Of a stretch of 64,000 nt of DNA, positions 1-11,756 are shown one piece after another. Under the pieces are notes generated by a model. The model was given only the letters and a program-made list of their open reading frames with translations, ran no database searches and was not told the origin of the DNA. Positions within the stretch are counted from its first letter, which is position 1. Every line of letters starts with the position of its first letter. The DNA is from Phaseolus vulgaris (taxonomy: Eukaryota; Streptophyta; Magnoliopsida; Fabales; Fabaceae), in contig NC_023753.2 of assembly GCF_000499845.2 (NCBI RefSeq), positions 25,574,202 through 25,638,201 on the forward strand, in the 5' to 3' direction. The translations under genes were made by a program, and so were the position numbers.

Positions 1-1
1 A

Positions 2-1162
2 AAGAAGCCTTGGTTTGAATGGAGTGAAACCGAGAAGAAGAAGACCCAATATGACTCCTTAGCCAAGAATATCATCACCTCTGCACTGAATATGGATGAG
101 TTCTTTAGAGTCTCTCAATGTAACTCAGCAAAGGAGATGTGGGATGTACTAGAGGTGACTCATGAAGGAACTGATGATGTGAAACGGGCAAGGAAGCACT
201 CACTAATTCAGGAGTACGAGCTGTTCAGAATGCAATTAGAAGAAAGTATTGCAGATGTGCAGAAACGATTTACACACATTGTAAATCACCTCACTGGCCT
301 TGGTAAAGTCTTTGACAAGGAAGAGCTTAACATAAAGGTACTAAAATGTCTTGACAGGAGCTGGCAGCCTAAGGTAACAACAATCTCAGAATCCAGAGAT
401 TTATCCAAGATGTCCACTGCTGCACTTTTTGGAAAGCTGATAGAGCATGAAATAGAGCTGAAAAGATTGAAAGAACAAGAAACTGTGGAGAAGAAGGCCA
501 AAGGAATTGCTCTGAAAATTACCATGGAACATGATACAAGTGAGGAAGAAGTTGATCCTGAACATGATGAGACCGTGAGTCTGCTCACTAGAAAATTCAG
601 CAGGTTTCTTAGAAAGAAAAACCGTGACAAAACTCAACAAAGAAAGAGGTACTCTAAACAACCTAATGATTCAAATTCTTCCAATTACACATGCTTTGGA
701 TGTGGTAAACCAGGTCATATAAAAGCTGATTGTCCAAACAATCAACATAAAGAAAAATCAGCAAGCAAGAAGAGTGACAAAGGCAAAGGTAGAAGAGCAT
801 ACATCTCATGGGAAGAAAATGATGTATCCTCATCCAGTAATTCCTCAACTGAAAGTGAAGAAGCAAATCTGTGCTTCATGGTGAATGATGAAGGATCCAA
901 CTCTGACTCAGTAAGTGATTTTTCCACTGATTCTGAGAATTATGATCAACTGTTAATAGCTTTTAAGGAAACACGTGATGAAGTAAACAAGTTGGCTATA
1001 ATGTGCAACAGATTGAATAGAATAAATAGGGTACTTGAACCTAAGGTCAAAGCTCTTGAAGAAGAATTGCACAAAGCTAAAACTGAATTGGTTAGCCTTG
1101 AATTAACATGTTTGCATGCATCAATCAAAACCTGTGATAATTGTAAGAAGCTGGAAAAATAG
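2..1162 (+). pseudogene. Ty1/copia Gag, N-terminus outside window
   Basis: Gag packages element RNA into virus-like particles. The frame is open from base 2, well ahead of the first ATG at 92, so the true start lies upstream of the window. The N-terminal part is of the UBN2/retrotran_gag type. A CCHC zinc knuckle, CFGCGKPGHIKADC, lies near 691-735, followed by a serine- and acid-rich stretch and a predicted coiled coil (about 940-1150). A TAG at 1160-1162 ends the frame, but Gag-like sequence continues in the same frame beyond it, so the stop is a mutation inside an originally longer gag-pol frame. Confidence 0.85.
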
Positions 1163-1528
1163 GTTGAATATTTGTTAAAAACTCTCTCAAATTTCACTAA
1201 AGGAAGAGAAAATCTTGAAACCTTATTAGGTTCACAGAATGCTGTTTTCAATAAAAATGGTCTAGGATATAATCCTGGAATGAAAAGTAATGTGAAAAAG
1301 CTGTCTAGTTTCTTTGTTCCTTCCAAAACAGGTTTTTCCTCTCTTAGTTATTAAAAAACAATGCATACTGCAACATGTTTTTATTGTATGAAGTCTGGTC
1401 ATGTATTTAGAACATGTAAAGCTAGGAGGTACCTTGTTCCTAAAGGATTGGCCAAATGACTTCCTAAGGAAAGGTATTAATCATGCTGGACCCTAGACTA
1501 AAGGGGTACCATATGTGCTAAATCTGTT
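1163..1528 (+). pseudogene. Gag-pol linker with second zinc knuckle, stop-ridden
   Basis: The same frame as gag and pol continues through this stretch, interrupted by several stops (for example TAA at 1352-1354 and TGA near 1457). At 1172-1351 it encodes a conserved SIRE-type linker containing GLGYNPG. At about 1375-1420 a second CCHC motif, CFYCMKSGHVFRTC, is readable. Two zinc knuckles flanking a coiled coil are a feature of SIRE-type Gag. The stops show decay after insertion. Confidence 0.65.
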
Positions 1529-4500
1529 TTGTTGCAGAAAAACAGCAGGAGAAACCAGTGGTACCTTGACAGTGGCTGCTCAAAGCACATGACTGGTGAT
1601 GTGACTCAGTTCATAAATCTGAAACTCAAAGCTGAAGGGCATGTCACATATGGGGATAACAATAGAGGAAAAATTCTTGGAAGAGGAGATGTTGGTACTA
1701 AAGACTCAACCACTATTGAGAATGTACTGTATGTTGAAGGGCTAAAACATAGTCTTCTAAGCATTAGCCAGCTGTGTGACAAGGGATACAAGGTAAATTT
1801 CGAAGCCAACACTTGTACAATTTCAAATGAAATTTCTGGTAAGGTGTTGTTCACTGGAAAAAGGGTAAATAACATCTATCTCTTAGATATTATAAAGAGT
1901 TGTTCTGAAAATGAGTGTTTGTTGTCTAAAAATGATGAGTCATGGCTGTGGCATAGGAGGCTAGCTCATATTCACACAAATCACTTGAATAAGCTAAAGT
2001 CTAAGGAACTTGTTTCTGGTTTACCAAACATAAAATTTCAAAATAACATATTGTGTGATGCTTGTGTAAAGGGAAAACAGATTATAACTACCTTTAAATC
2101 AAAAGATATGGTTTCTTCAAATAAAGCTTTGGATGTTTTGCATATGGACTTGTTTGGACCATCTAGGACTGCTAACTTAGCTGGAAATTACTATGCTTTG
2201 GTGATTGTTGATGACTTTTCAAGATATACATGGACTTTGTTTCTTGCTTCTAAAAATGATGCATATAAAGCCTTTAAGAAACTAGCTAAGGTTCTGCATA
2301 ATGAAAATGAAAATAGGATAAAACAGATTTGTAGTGATCATGGGGGAGAATTTCAAAATGCAAAGTTTGATAAATATTGTGAAAAACATGGGATCATACA
2401 TAGTTATTCTGCTCCTAGGACACCCCAACAAAATGGTGTTGTTGAAAGAAAGAATAGATCACTAGAAGAGTTAGCTAGGACTATGCTAAATGAATCTGGT
2501 TTACCTAAATACTTTTGGGCTGATGTTGTATACACTGCTTCTTATGTGCTTAACAGAACATTGATTAGACCAATTCTTAAGAAAACTCCCTATGAATTGT
2601 ATAAAGGTAGGAAACCTAGCATTAGTCATCTTAGGGTGTTTGGCTGCAAATGCTTTGTTTTAAATAATGGTAAAGATAATCTGGGGAAATTTGATCCTAA
2701 ATCAGATGAAGGAATACATATTGGATATGCTATAAATGGTCATGCTTATAGAGTGTATAACAAAAGATTGCTTGCAGTTGAAGAATCTATACATGTTGTA
2801 TTTGATGAAACAGATTTTTCTGTGCCCAAATCTGTTCTGGATGAACCTGGTATGGATGATTTAAGAACCATTATGCAACAGGATCAATCTAGTGAGCTTG
2901 ATGCAACTAATTCAAATTCTATCAAAGAATCTACTGTGAATGCAGGACTGCCTAAAGAATGGAAGACTCCAAGGGATCTCACTCTTGACAATGTAATTGG
3001 TAAAATTGAGAAAGGAGTCTCAACAAGGAATTCACTCAACAATTTCTGCAGAACAGTGGCTTTTGTGTCACAGATTGAGCCTAAAAGCCTGGAAGAAGCA
3101 CTGCAAGACAGCAATTGGATAACAACAATGTAGGAAGAGCTGAACCAGTTTGAATACAATGAAGTGTGGACTCTGGTTTCAAGAAAGCATGAGATGAACA
3201 TCATAAGAACCAAGTGGGTGTACAGGAACAAGATGGATGAACATGGAGCTATCACTAGAAATAAAGCAAGGCTGGTTGCTAAAGGTTATAACCCAGAAGA
3301 AGGTATTAATTTTGGTGAAACTTATGCACCAGTAGCACGTCTTGAAGCTGTCAGATTACTTTTAGCATTTTTCAGCATACAAGGTTCAAGCTGTTTCAAA
3401 TGGATGTCAAGAGTGCATTTCTAAATGGCTACATCAATGAAGAGGTGTTTGTATCTCAGCCTCCAGGGTTTGAAGATCACAAAAATCCAGAACATGTGTA
3501 CATGCTTAAGAAGGCCTTATATGGATTGAAGAAAGCACCTAGGCAATGGTATGAAAGGCTAAGCGAATTTCTGCTCTCTCAAGGATATAGCCGTGGCAAT
3601 TCTGATAAAACTCTCTTTATAAAGAAGAAAAGAAAAGATATCATACTTGTGCAAGTCTTTGTAGATGATATTATCTTTGGATCCACAAATGAAGAGATGT
3701 GTGAAGACTTTGTGAAAACCATGAAAAGTGAGTTTGAGATGTCAATGTTAGGAGAAATGAATTTCTTCCTTGGACTACAAGTTAAGCAACTCAAGCATGG
3801 AATTTTCATAGGCCAAGAAAAATACTGCAAGGAACTGCTTAAGAGGTTTGATATGGATCAATGCAAAGCAATCAAGACTCCTATTTCAACAAGCTGCCAG
3901 CTGGATCAAGATTTTGCAGGAAAATCAGTGGATCAAACCAAGTATAGGGGTTTAATTGGTTCCTTATTATACGTAACTGCCAGCAGGCCTGACATTATGT
4001 TTGATGTGTGTTTATGTGCTAGATATCAATCTAATCCAAAGGAATCACACTACAATGCAGCAAAGAGAATTCTGAAATATTTGCAAGGATCTAAGGATGT
4101 TGGATTATGGTATCCTAACAAGGTATCCTTAAATTTAACTGGTTTTTCAGATTCTGACTTTGCAGGTTGTAAGGTGGATAGGAAAAACACAAGTGGAACT
4201 TGTCACATGCTTGGATCAAGTCTAATCTCTTGGCATTGCAAGAAACAAGCTTGTGTTGCTCTCTCCACAGCAGAGGCAGAATACATAGCTTCTGGAAGTT
4301 GTTGTGCTCAAACCTTATGGCTAAGGCAGCAGCTAAGTGATTTTGGAATTTTGTTAAACAAGATACCTATAAATTGTGATAATACTAGTGCCATAAATCT
4401 GTCTAAGAATCCTGTCATGCACTCAAGGACTAAACATATTGAAATTAGACATCACTTTCTAAGAGAACATATAGCTAATGGAACTTGTGATATACAATTC

Positions 4501-4614
4501 ATTGGTACTGAATTTCAACTAGCTGATCTATTCACTAAACCACTTGCTAAAGACGGGTTTTATTTTCTTCTAAATGAATTGGGTATTATTAGCTTAAATT
4601 GTCCTCTGCAGTGA
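1529..4614 (+). pseudogene. Ty1/copia pol: protease, integrase, RT, RNase H (broken)
   Basis: The polyprotein copies element RNA and integrates the DNA. The protease active site DSGCSKHMTGD is at about 1571-1603. The GAG-pre-integrase zinc motif is at 1945-2080. The integrase core has D (HMDLFGP, 2140-2160), D (CSDHGGEF) and E (PQQNGVVERKN, 2422-2456). The RT follows, with FVDDI at 3658-3672, then RNase H (SDSDFAG, then LSTAEAEY at 4261-4284) to the stop at 4612-4614. A TAG at 3131-3133 sits between integrase and RT, and a one-base deletion near 3383 shifts the RT frame, so the enzyme cannot be made as one protein. All motifs stay readable, so decay is moderate. Confidence 0.92.
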
Positions 4615-5180
4615 AAATTTCAATCTGTTGTTTTATGTTTTAACATGTTTTGTTCCCTGTTTCAGAAATCACAGCTGTGACTAGGAAAGAGAAAGATTTA
4701 CTTTTCTCTCTCTCACTTTATCTTTGACTCCTTTTTCGGTTATTAACCAGCAGGCCTATGGCAATTAGTGTGTGGGTATCCTAACTGATTGGATATTGTG
4801 GAGGTGCAACAAATTTGGTTTGCCAAAATCAGGTTCCAAAATATTCTTACGTGAATTAACACCTGAACCTACTGCACCATAGGAATAAAATCTGAAGCAT
4901 ATCTGATGGATTTGATTTTTCTTCAAAACCCATAATTCCTAAAATCTGATCAAATCGTTCTTCTTTAAAATCTGTGATTTTCAAAATTTGGTTTAATGAT
5001 TCTATATAAACCTAGCACAAATCAGCTTTTCTCTCACACCTTCTCATTTGTGCTATAATCTGTCCAGGTTCACACTTGCTTCACCACAGGTTTCGGTTCT
5101 GTTCTGAGTGGTAATCTGTACTGTATTTTTTTTCTAGAATTGTATATTAATAAACTGGTGCAGGGAAAAACAGATTGAGC

Positions 5181-6360
5181 ATGGCATCCTCGTCACACAG
5201 AAAGAAGAAATCCAAGGAGCAATCCAGCAGCAACCAAGGTATTATGGAGAAATGGTTTGCTGGAGATTCTGAAGCAATGACAAGGTACATCCATGAGACA
5301 AGCAGAAAGCAAGTCAATGCGCCCAAAGTGCTGGAATTCTCTTGGTTGAGAGAAGAAAATCTGACTGAAGCAAAAACCTTGCTCAAGCATCAAAAGCTGA
5401 AGAACTTCCTAGAAATGACTGAAAATGTCTATCCAGACTTGGTGAAAGTCTTCTACAGCAACTTGGTTCAAGATGGAAAAAATTTGGTCTCCCATGTGAA
5501 AGGTGTGAAGCTGAAGATTACAAGAGAAATATGGAGTAATGTGGGAGGAATCAAGTATTCTAGAAGGAAGGTAAGCAAAGGTAACACTGCTGGAATTCAG
5601 GTTCAACAAGATGCAATTTTACAGAAGTTGTGTGAGAAACCCTGCTGAACCAGTGGCTAGATTCCATGCTGGAAATCTCACAATCATTCCAAGACTCCTT
5701 GCCTACATCATTGCTTGGCAGCTTACTCCAAGAGGAAGTAATCATGCAACTCTCCATGAAGAAGATTTGATTCTGCTGTATTGTATCATGAACCAACTCA
5801 AGGTAAATTGGGTGAGTACAATGGTGGAGCATATGCTCAAATCCACAAGGTTACCAGACTATCTTTTTCCATATGCTATTTTTGTGTCAAAGCTAATTGA
5901 TTATTTTGAAGTTGACACTACAAATGAGAGAAATGACACCATTTAGGCAGCAAGTGAAATAGACAACTCCACTTTCTTGAAGATGGGCTTTCAAAAGGAA
6001 GATGACAGTTGGGTATTAAGAAGGAATGCTGCAAACAGAGCTGAAAATGAAGCAGCTGATCCAGAAAATGAAGAAGAAAATGCTGATGGAGTGCAGAACA
6101 TGGATGCATCACCAGTGCACTCTGCTGCACATGAAGATGTTGCTGCTACAAGTCAAAATGCAATGGTTGCATATGAGGAACCTGAGTACAGAGGTGAACC
6201 TCTGTCTATGTTTGAAAGACAAGTGCTAAGCAGGCTGGACACACTCACATATGAGCAGAAGGCACACTATGAAATGACTTACGCCAGGTTTCAACACTTG
6301 GATGACCAACTTGAAGGAGTTCAAGTGCAGCTAGCTGAGCTCTACTACAATGACAAGTGA
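5181..6360 (+). pseudogene. Env-like third ORF of SIRE-type element (broken)
   Basis: About 390 codons behind pol, preceded by a pyrimidine-rich tract ending in CTAG (5124-5138) that could be a splice acceptor. I start at the ATG at 5181. The N-terminal two thirds resembles the plant 'putative transposon / envelope-like protein' domain often found behind pol in legume copia elements; the C-terminus (about 6180-6345) is a predicted coiled coil. No convincing signal peptide or transmembrane segment is visible, so an envelope role is not supported here. A frameshift near 5610-5648 and an in-frame TAG at 5944-5946 break it. The function of the family is unknown. Confidence 0.65.
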
Positions 6361-6734
6361 TCCTATATCTAAGTCTTTAGCTTTTATATGTTGAACATTT
6401 TGGAATTAATCTGTTTGTCTTAATTCTGCACTGGTTTTTAGTTGATTTCATTGAGGTTTGTAATAGAACTCAATATTGGATTTATAGTTTGAACTGAGAT
6501 GAATGGCTTGTATGTTTTATCCCATTCTTTATTCTGTTTGATGAATCCAAATGGGGAGAAGAACAGCCACAGAAAGCTACATGGTACATGAAGGTAGCAC
6601 AAAACTCACAACTGCTCTATTATGGTTTTATGTCTAAAAATTATGTGCAGGTTTTGGCAGCTAGTCTAATACAGATTGTGATCATCAAACTATGTTGTGC
6701 AAAGGGGATTTGTCTCCATCAAACAGGGGGAGAT
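6361..6734 (+). other. Untranslated 3' internal region with polypurine tract
   Basis: Non-coding sequence between the env-like frame and the LTR. The purine run CAGGGGGAGAT at 6724-6734 directly abuts the TGTTGA start of the LTR and is the primer site for plus-strand DNA synthesis in this class of element. Confidence 0.75.
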
Positions 6735-8277
6735 TGTTGAAGATGGATGAAGTCTCTTCTCTACCTAGTGTTGTGTGTGTTTGATGTAGAAAAATAGCTA
6801 GTTTGCTTTAAAGTTTGTAATAGGTTTAGATGATCTTGTATGTAGGCTTGTAATTGAGTAAGGTTGCATTTTGCTGTATGACCCATCCTAGATGCCTAAC
6901 CAAGTCTAGATCAAGCACATGATGTGGTTAAAGGGTTTTTGAAAAGCTTTTAAAAGTGCTCTTAAAATTTTTAAATCAATACAAAAAATAAATCTGTTTT
7001 ATGGAGAAAGAATCGGTTTATTTCTTCTCTGTTAAAAGGCTTTTCTAAAATTCTGTTAGGGCACCACAGGTAAAGCTTAGTTAGTTATTTCAGTTAAAGC
7101 TGAGCTGGCCTGTTTACTATATTTTAATCTGTTTCACTGTGAAAGAACAGGTTTATTCTTTGGTCAGCTGAAAGGTTTTTCACAAGTTAGTTAGGGCACC
7201 AAAGGTACAACTCAGACTAGCCAGTTATTTTAGTTAGCTGAGTTGGCGGTTTTCACAAAATAAATCTGTTAAGTTCAAAAATGAATTTGTTGTTTTCATA
7301 ACTGCTTTTCAACTGTTTTTTGAAAAGAAGTTAGAAAATGTTTTCTATATAAAGAAAAGTCTCTCTCACATGAAAAGGTGCTGAGCAACTACGTTTTTGA
7401 CAGAGATCAAACAATTTCCATGTGAGAAGAAGGTTTGAAAGATTTTTGAAAGGTTTTCCAAAGAGATTTTCAAGTGTGCTTGTTCTAGGAAACCTTTGAT
7501 CTTGGTGAAGGTGCTGGTGCAGTTCTGCAGCAAATTGAACTACTGGTTTTGAGTTCTTGCATCTTCTTTTCAGGTGTAAGTGTTAGTCACTCCTTGATAG
7601 GGTTTCTTGGAGTGCAATGTGTGTTGAAATAGGGTTTTTTTAGCATTGATTGTGTTGTTCTTGTAGTGTTCAAGAACTGCTGTGTTTGTAAGTAATTGGT
7701 ACTATTATTAGTGGATTCCACCTTGGGGTAAGGTGAGACTGGACGTAGCTCTGTATGAGTGAACCAGTATAAAAACTTGTGTGCCTTTTCTTCTCATCCC
7801 TGCACTCATTTCTGGTTTTGCTTAATTCTGTCAATAACTAAATCTGTTCTTTTGAAATTGAATTTGTTAATTCTGGGTTTAAGTAAAAACTGTTCTTCCT
7901 TATTTGTTAAAGTTCTCTAATCACAAACAAGACAGTTGTATATGATGGTTTAAGTGATCTGTGAACAAACAGTCTAATCATTAAAATCTGAGAAAGAATC
8001 ATTCTCCTTAAAACATTGTGTTGAGTAAATTTGTTTGATTTCTAAGCATAGCTGTATCCTTCATCCTCATAATATTCAGCCAATCTGATTCTGGTATAAT
8101 TCTCTGTTGATCACAATTTTATATTGAACAAATTCAAATTGTGCTAGACTACTCTGAAGAATCAATCTGTTTCATGTAAAAACAATCTGTTCTTTTTGCC
8201 TCTGGTATACTGAAAATTGTGTGTTCTTGCGAAAATTTTATAAGCTCAATTCACCCCTCCCCTCTTGAACTTAGACA
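6735..8277 (+). repeat. 3' LTR of the SIRE-like element
   Basis: It starts with TGTTGAAG right behind the polypurine tract and ends at TTAGACA, after a C-rich stretch typical of copia LTR ends; 1543 bp. A TATA box (CTATATAAAG, 7346-7355) lies about 930 bp before the end and would drive transcription in a complete LTR. Sequence from 8278 reads as Gag of another element, which supports the right border. The exact last base could be off by a few bases, because the partner LTR is outside the window. Confidence 0.75.
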
Positions 8278-8289
8278 CTAATAGACCCA

Positions 8290-9240
8290 ACAATATTGAC
8301 ATGTCGAAACGCCATGATCCTCTGTTTGAAGCATGGGGGAGGTGTAATGTGATGGTCTTGTCTTGGATCAATCGCACCTTGTCTACACAAATTTCCGAAA
8401 GCGTGGTTTACATAGACATTGCAAAGAATCTATGGGATGATTTGAAGGAACGTTTTTCAAGAGGCAACCATTTTCGCATCTCCGATTTACTCTAAGAAAT
8501 TTACTCCATCAAACAATGTGAGAGAAATGTTACACAATTTTATATTGATTGAAAATTATTTAGGAAGAATTGGAATATTTGAGACCTATACCAAGATGCA
8601 CATGTGGTGGTACCTGTCAATGTGATCTGTCAAGAATCTCTCACATTTATAGAGACTTAGAGTACGTTATATGTTTTTTGAAAGGGCTTAATAAGGTTTA
8701 CAGTACTGTTAAAACTCAAGTCTTGATGATGGAACCCCTTCCCAACATTAGTCATGTGTTTGCTTTGTTGATTCAGCAGGAACGTTAGTTTAACGGAATT
8801 GGAAATTTGGATAATAAAGTTGTGATTAATCTTGTTGAGAAACAACAAAATTGGAATGGAACTGACAAACAGAATAATTGGAAAATGCAAGATCAAGGGA
8901 ATTGGAAACCGCAAGGGAGAAATATCAACTGGAAAGGAGGAAGAGGTAGAGGTAGAAGTTTTACTCAAGGGAAACAATATTCATATTGTCACAGACTGAA
9001 TCACATAATTGATTAAGCACGGGTACCCTCCTTGGTACAAGCAAAGAAATGAGAATTCTGAAAGGGAGAAAAACAATGACCAATCTTGCAATATCATTCT
9101 AAGAAGTGATGATAGTCAAAATCATAGAAATAACAATGATCAAGATATAAGATAAAATAATCCTCCTTTGACTGCTGAACAAGTTCAACAACTTTTGAAA
9201 TTGCTCAAGAATCACCAAACCACATTGTAAACCAAATACA
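8290..9240 (+). pseudogene. Ty1/copia Gag remnant
   Basis: Three consecutive open pieces (to 8495, 8570-8788, 8807-9016) align by content with a retrotran_gag-type protein: an N-terminal MSKRHDPLFEAWGRCN-like stretch, a central part and a basic glycine/arginine-rich tail (GGRGRGRSFTQG, about 8936-8971). The zinc knuckle is decayed: YCHRLNHIID keeps one Cys and one His and then meets a stop. Frameshifts and stops separate the pieces. The left end is truncated by the insertion at 8277. Confidence 0.7.
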
Positions 9241-9287
9241 CAGTGTCAACAAAGATGACTCGGCCATACATCATACCAAACCAGGTA

Positions 9288-10381
9288 AATCATGTAAGAA
9301 AGTATGGTTTTAAACTAGAGGGGGTGAATGGTTTAAAGGAGGTTTTCGTAAAATTTTTAAGATAAAATGAAATTCTTTGCAAGAAACCAGATTTAGGAAT
9401 TCAGTTTGCCAAGAACAAAGCTCAAAACAGAAAAACAATCGGTTGTTTCGCAGAAACAATCGGTTGTTTATACCAGTAAAATAACAACAACTGAAATTAA
9501 AGAGTTTAAGGAAGAGAGAAATACATAAATAGTTTATACTGGTTTACTCTTAACCCAAGAGCTACATCCAGTTTCCCAGAAACCACTGAGGAATCCACTA
9601 GGTAGTCAAATCCAGATTACAAACACACACCACCAAAGAAGTGACCTTGATCCCCTCAAGACACACACTCAGCACATACACCACCAGGAATGTTGATCTT
9701 GACAACCTCAAGAGCACACAACACTTCTTGGCTTTACAACACCAGAATGTACAAAAATTGCAGAACGAATTACACTGTTACAGAATCAACTGAAATCAAT
9801 ACAGAGTAATCCTATTTCACTTCTCTCTTGAATAACCAAAGCTCAAGTTCAAACTCAAAATGCTTAAAAAAACTCTTTGAAAACTCAAATATGTTTTTCT
9901 TTCTTGTTGTTTGTTATAAAACATTAACAAACTATTTATAGTATTCAAATCTTTGGTCAAAGCATTTAAAGCAGGAGCGTATTCAGCTATGAAATCAATT
10001 AAAACTCTTTTAACAAACAAAACTATTTCTGTTAGGATTCCAAACAAACAATTGGTTGGAATAGCGAATCGATTGTTTGGGTTTGACAGCAAGTCAACCA
10101 TCCAAAACAGTTTTCAAACTTTTTTAAAAACACCTAAGTATAAAACAATCGGTTGTTTCGACAAAACAACAGGTTGTTTTTCACTTAGTTTGAAAAACAC
10201 TTTAATCTTAAAAGATTTGAAAACACTTAAGCTTTAGATTCAACAAAGAGTGGATTACAAATATAATCTACCCCAGATCCTATTCTAAAGCACCTCAGCA
10301 ACAACAAGCACATCCAACCTTCCATCAAACACAAAGGATTTGGATTCTTCGAAGTTTGAATACACTTGATTCAACTAATCA
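9288..10381 (-). mobile_element. Solo LTR (copia type) with AATCA target duplication
   Basis: The LTR itself is 9293-10376 (1084 bp) and reads on the minus strand. On the plus strand it begins TGTAAGAAAG and ends TTCAACT (an expected final CA has changed to CT). AATCA stands on both sides (9288-9292 and 10377-10381), the 5-bp duplication of LTR integration. No internal element sequence is left, so it is a solo LTR formed by recombination between two LTRs. A minus-strand TATA box lies at about 9933-9940. It matches the repeat at 62583-63715 along its whole length. It interrupts the older copia element just before its protease. Confidence 0.85.
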
Positions 10382-10383
10382 AA

Positions 10384-11715
10384 CATTCATTGGATTCTCA
10401 ATACAGGTGCCACTGATCATGTTACTTACGATAGAAACCAATTTTTTTTTTTTTTAGAATTAAATCTGTTTTCATAAAACTGCCTGATAATTCATCTGTC
10501 ATTGCTGAATATGTTGGAACAATACAACTTGATAATAATCTTACCATTTATAATGTTCAGAACATACCAAATTTTGTGTTTAAATTGATTTTTGTGCCTA
10601 AGTTGATTAGTGATTTTAATTGTAAACTGATATTTTCTCATAAGAGTTGTCAGATACAGGACAATACTACATTCAAGACGATTGGTCAAGCTGATATGCA
10701 TAGAGGTTTATATTGTCTTCATGATTCTGTTAGCATACATGAAGGAAAATATTTGATGAATTGTAATGTTCTTAATTCTAAAGGATATGATGTTGACCTA
10801 TGGTATTTTAGATTAGGTCACCCTTCCAAACATGTTGTTGAACAAGTTTACAAAACATTTCCTTATGCTAATTCCAGTTCTGATAAGTTGTGTGATATAT
10901 GTCACCTTGCTAAACAACATAAACTGCCTTTTCAAATAAGTGATACTGCTTCTTTAAACACCTTTGATCTCATACATATAGATATATGGGGACCTATTGT
11001 TGTTAGGTCTATTCACGGTCATAAATACTTTTTTACTATTGTTGATGATTTTTCCAGGCACTCTTGGATTTTTCTTATGAAAACTAAAGGAGAAACTAGA
11101 AACTTGTTACACAATTTTATTATTCTTGTTAAAAACTAGTTTAATCTGAACATCAAAACTATTAGAATTGATAATGGAAAAGAATTTGATTGTAATGAAT
11201 TGTATGAGAAATATGGCATTATACATCAAAGAACTTGTGTTGAAACTCCCCAACAAAATGTTGTTGCCGAAAGAAAACACCAGCATATCATGAATGTCAT
11301 ACGTAGCCTTCTTTTTCAATCAGGTTTGTAAAAAATATACTGGTCTTATGCTGTCAGTCATGCTATTCATTTAATAAATAGACTTCCTTCAAATGTTTTG
11401 GAAGCTAAGTCTCCTTATGAGATGTTGTACTGTTAACCAACTACATATTTAAATCTTAAATTCTTTGGTTGCTTATGTTTTGTCTTTACTTTGGAAAACA
11501 ATCACACTAAGCTAGAACCAAGATCTAGAAAAATTATTTTCATTGGATATAAAACTGACATTAAAGGATATGTGCTGCTTGATGTTAAAAATGGAGAATT
11601 TTTTATCAACAAAAATGTTATCTTTTATGAAAACATTTTTCCTTACAATTTCTCCAATCATCACAATAAAAATAATGATAGTTTGATTCATGATGATGCT
11701 AATTTCTTACTTTAA
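10384..11715 (+). pseudogene. Ty1/copia protease and integrase remnant
   Basis: The protease starts right after the solo LTR: the motif around 10384-10425 reads NTGATDHVTYD, with the catalytic Asp-Ser changed to Asn-Thr, so it would be inactive. The integrase (from 10576) keeps the zinc-binding HPSKH...CDICHLAKQH region and all three acidic residues: D in HIDIWGP (10976-10996), D in RIDNGKEF, E in VVAERKH. Stops at 11137-11139 and in the C-terminal half, together with smaller lesions, break the frame. Confidence 0.75.
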
Positions 11716-11756
11716 TAGTTGTTCTGGAAGTATTGTGGCTCATGATTTAGGTAATA

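Larger units (their letters stand above)
1..8277 (+). mobile_element. SIRE-like Ty1/copia retrotransposon, 5' part outside the window
   Basis: Domains run in copia order: gag with zinc knuckle, protease, integrase, reverse transcriptase, RNase H. An extra env-like frame, a polypurine tract and a 1.5-kb LTR follow. The integrase-before-RT order defines Ty1/copia; the long LTR and the third frame behind pol fit the SIRE/Maximus lineage. The left LTR, primer site and start of gag lie before base 1. Frames are broken by several in-frame stops and at least two frameshifts, so this copy cannot be autonomous. Sequence right of the LTR (from 8278) is the inside of another copia element, so this element jumped into it; the target duplication cannot be checked because the left border is missing. 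Confidence 0.9.

Noticed and set aside
5147..5393. Minus-strand frames over the env-like region
   Set aside because: Shadows of the sense frame; no motif.
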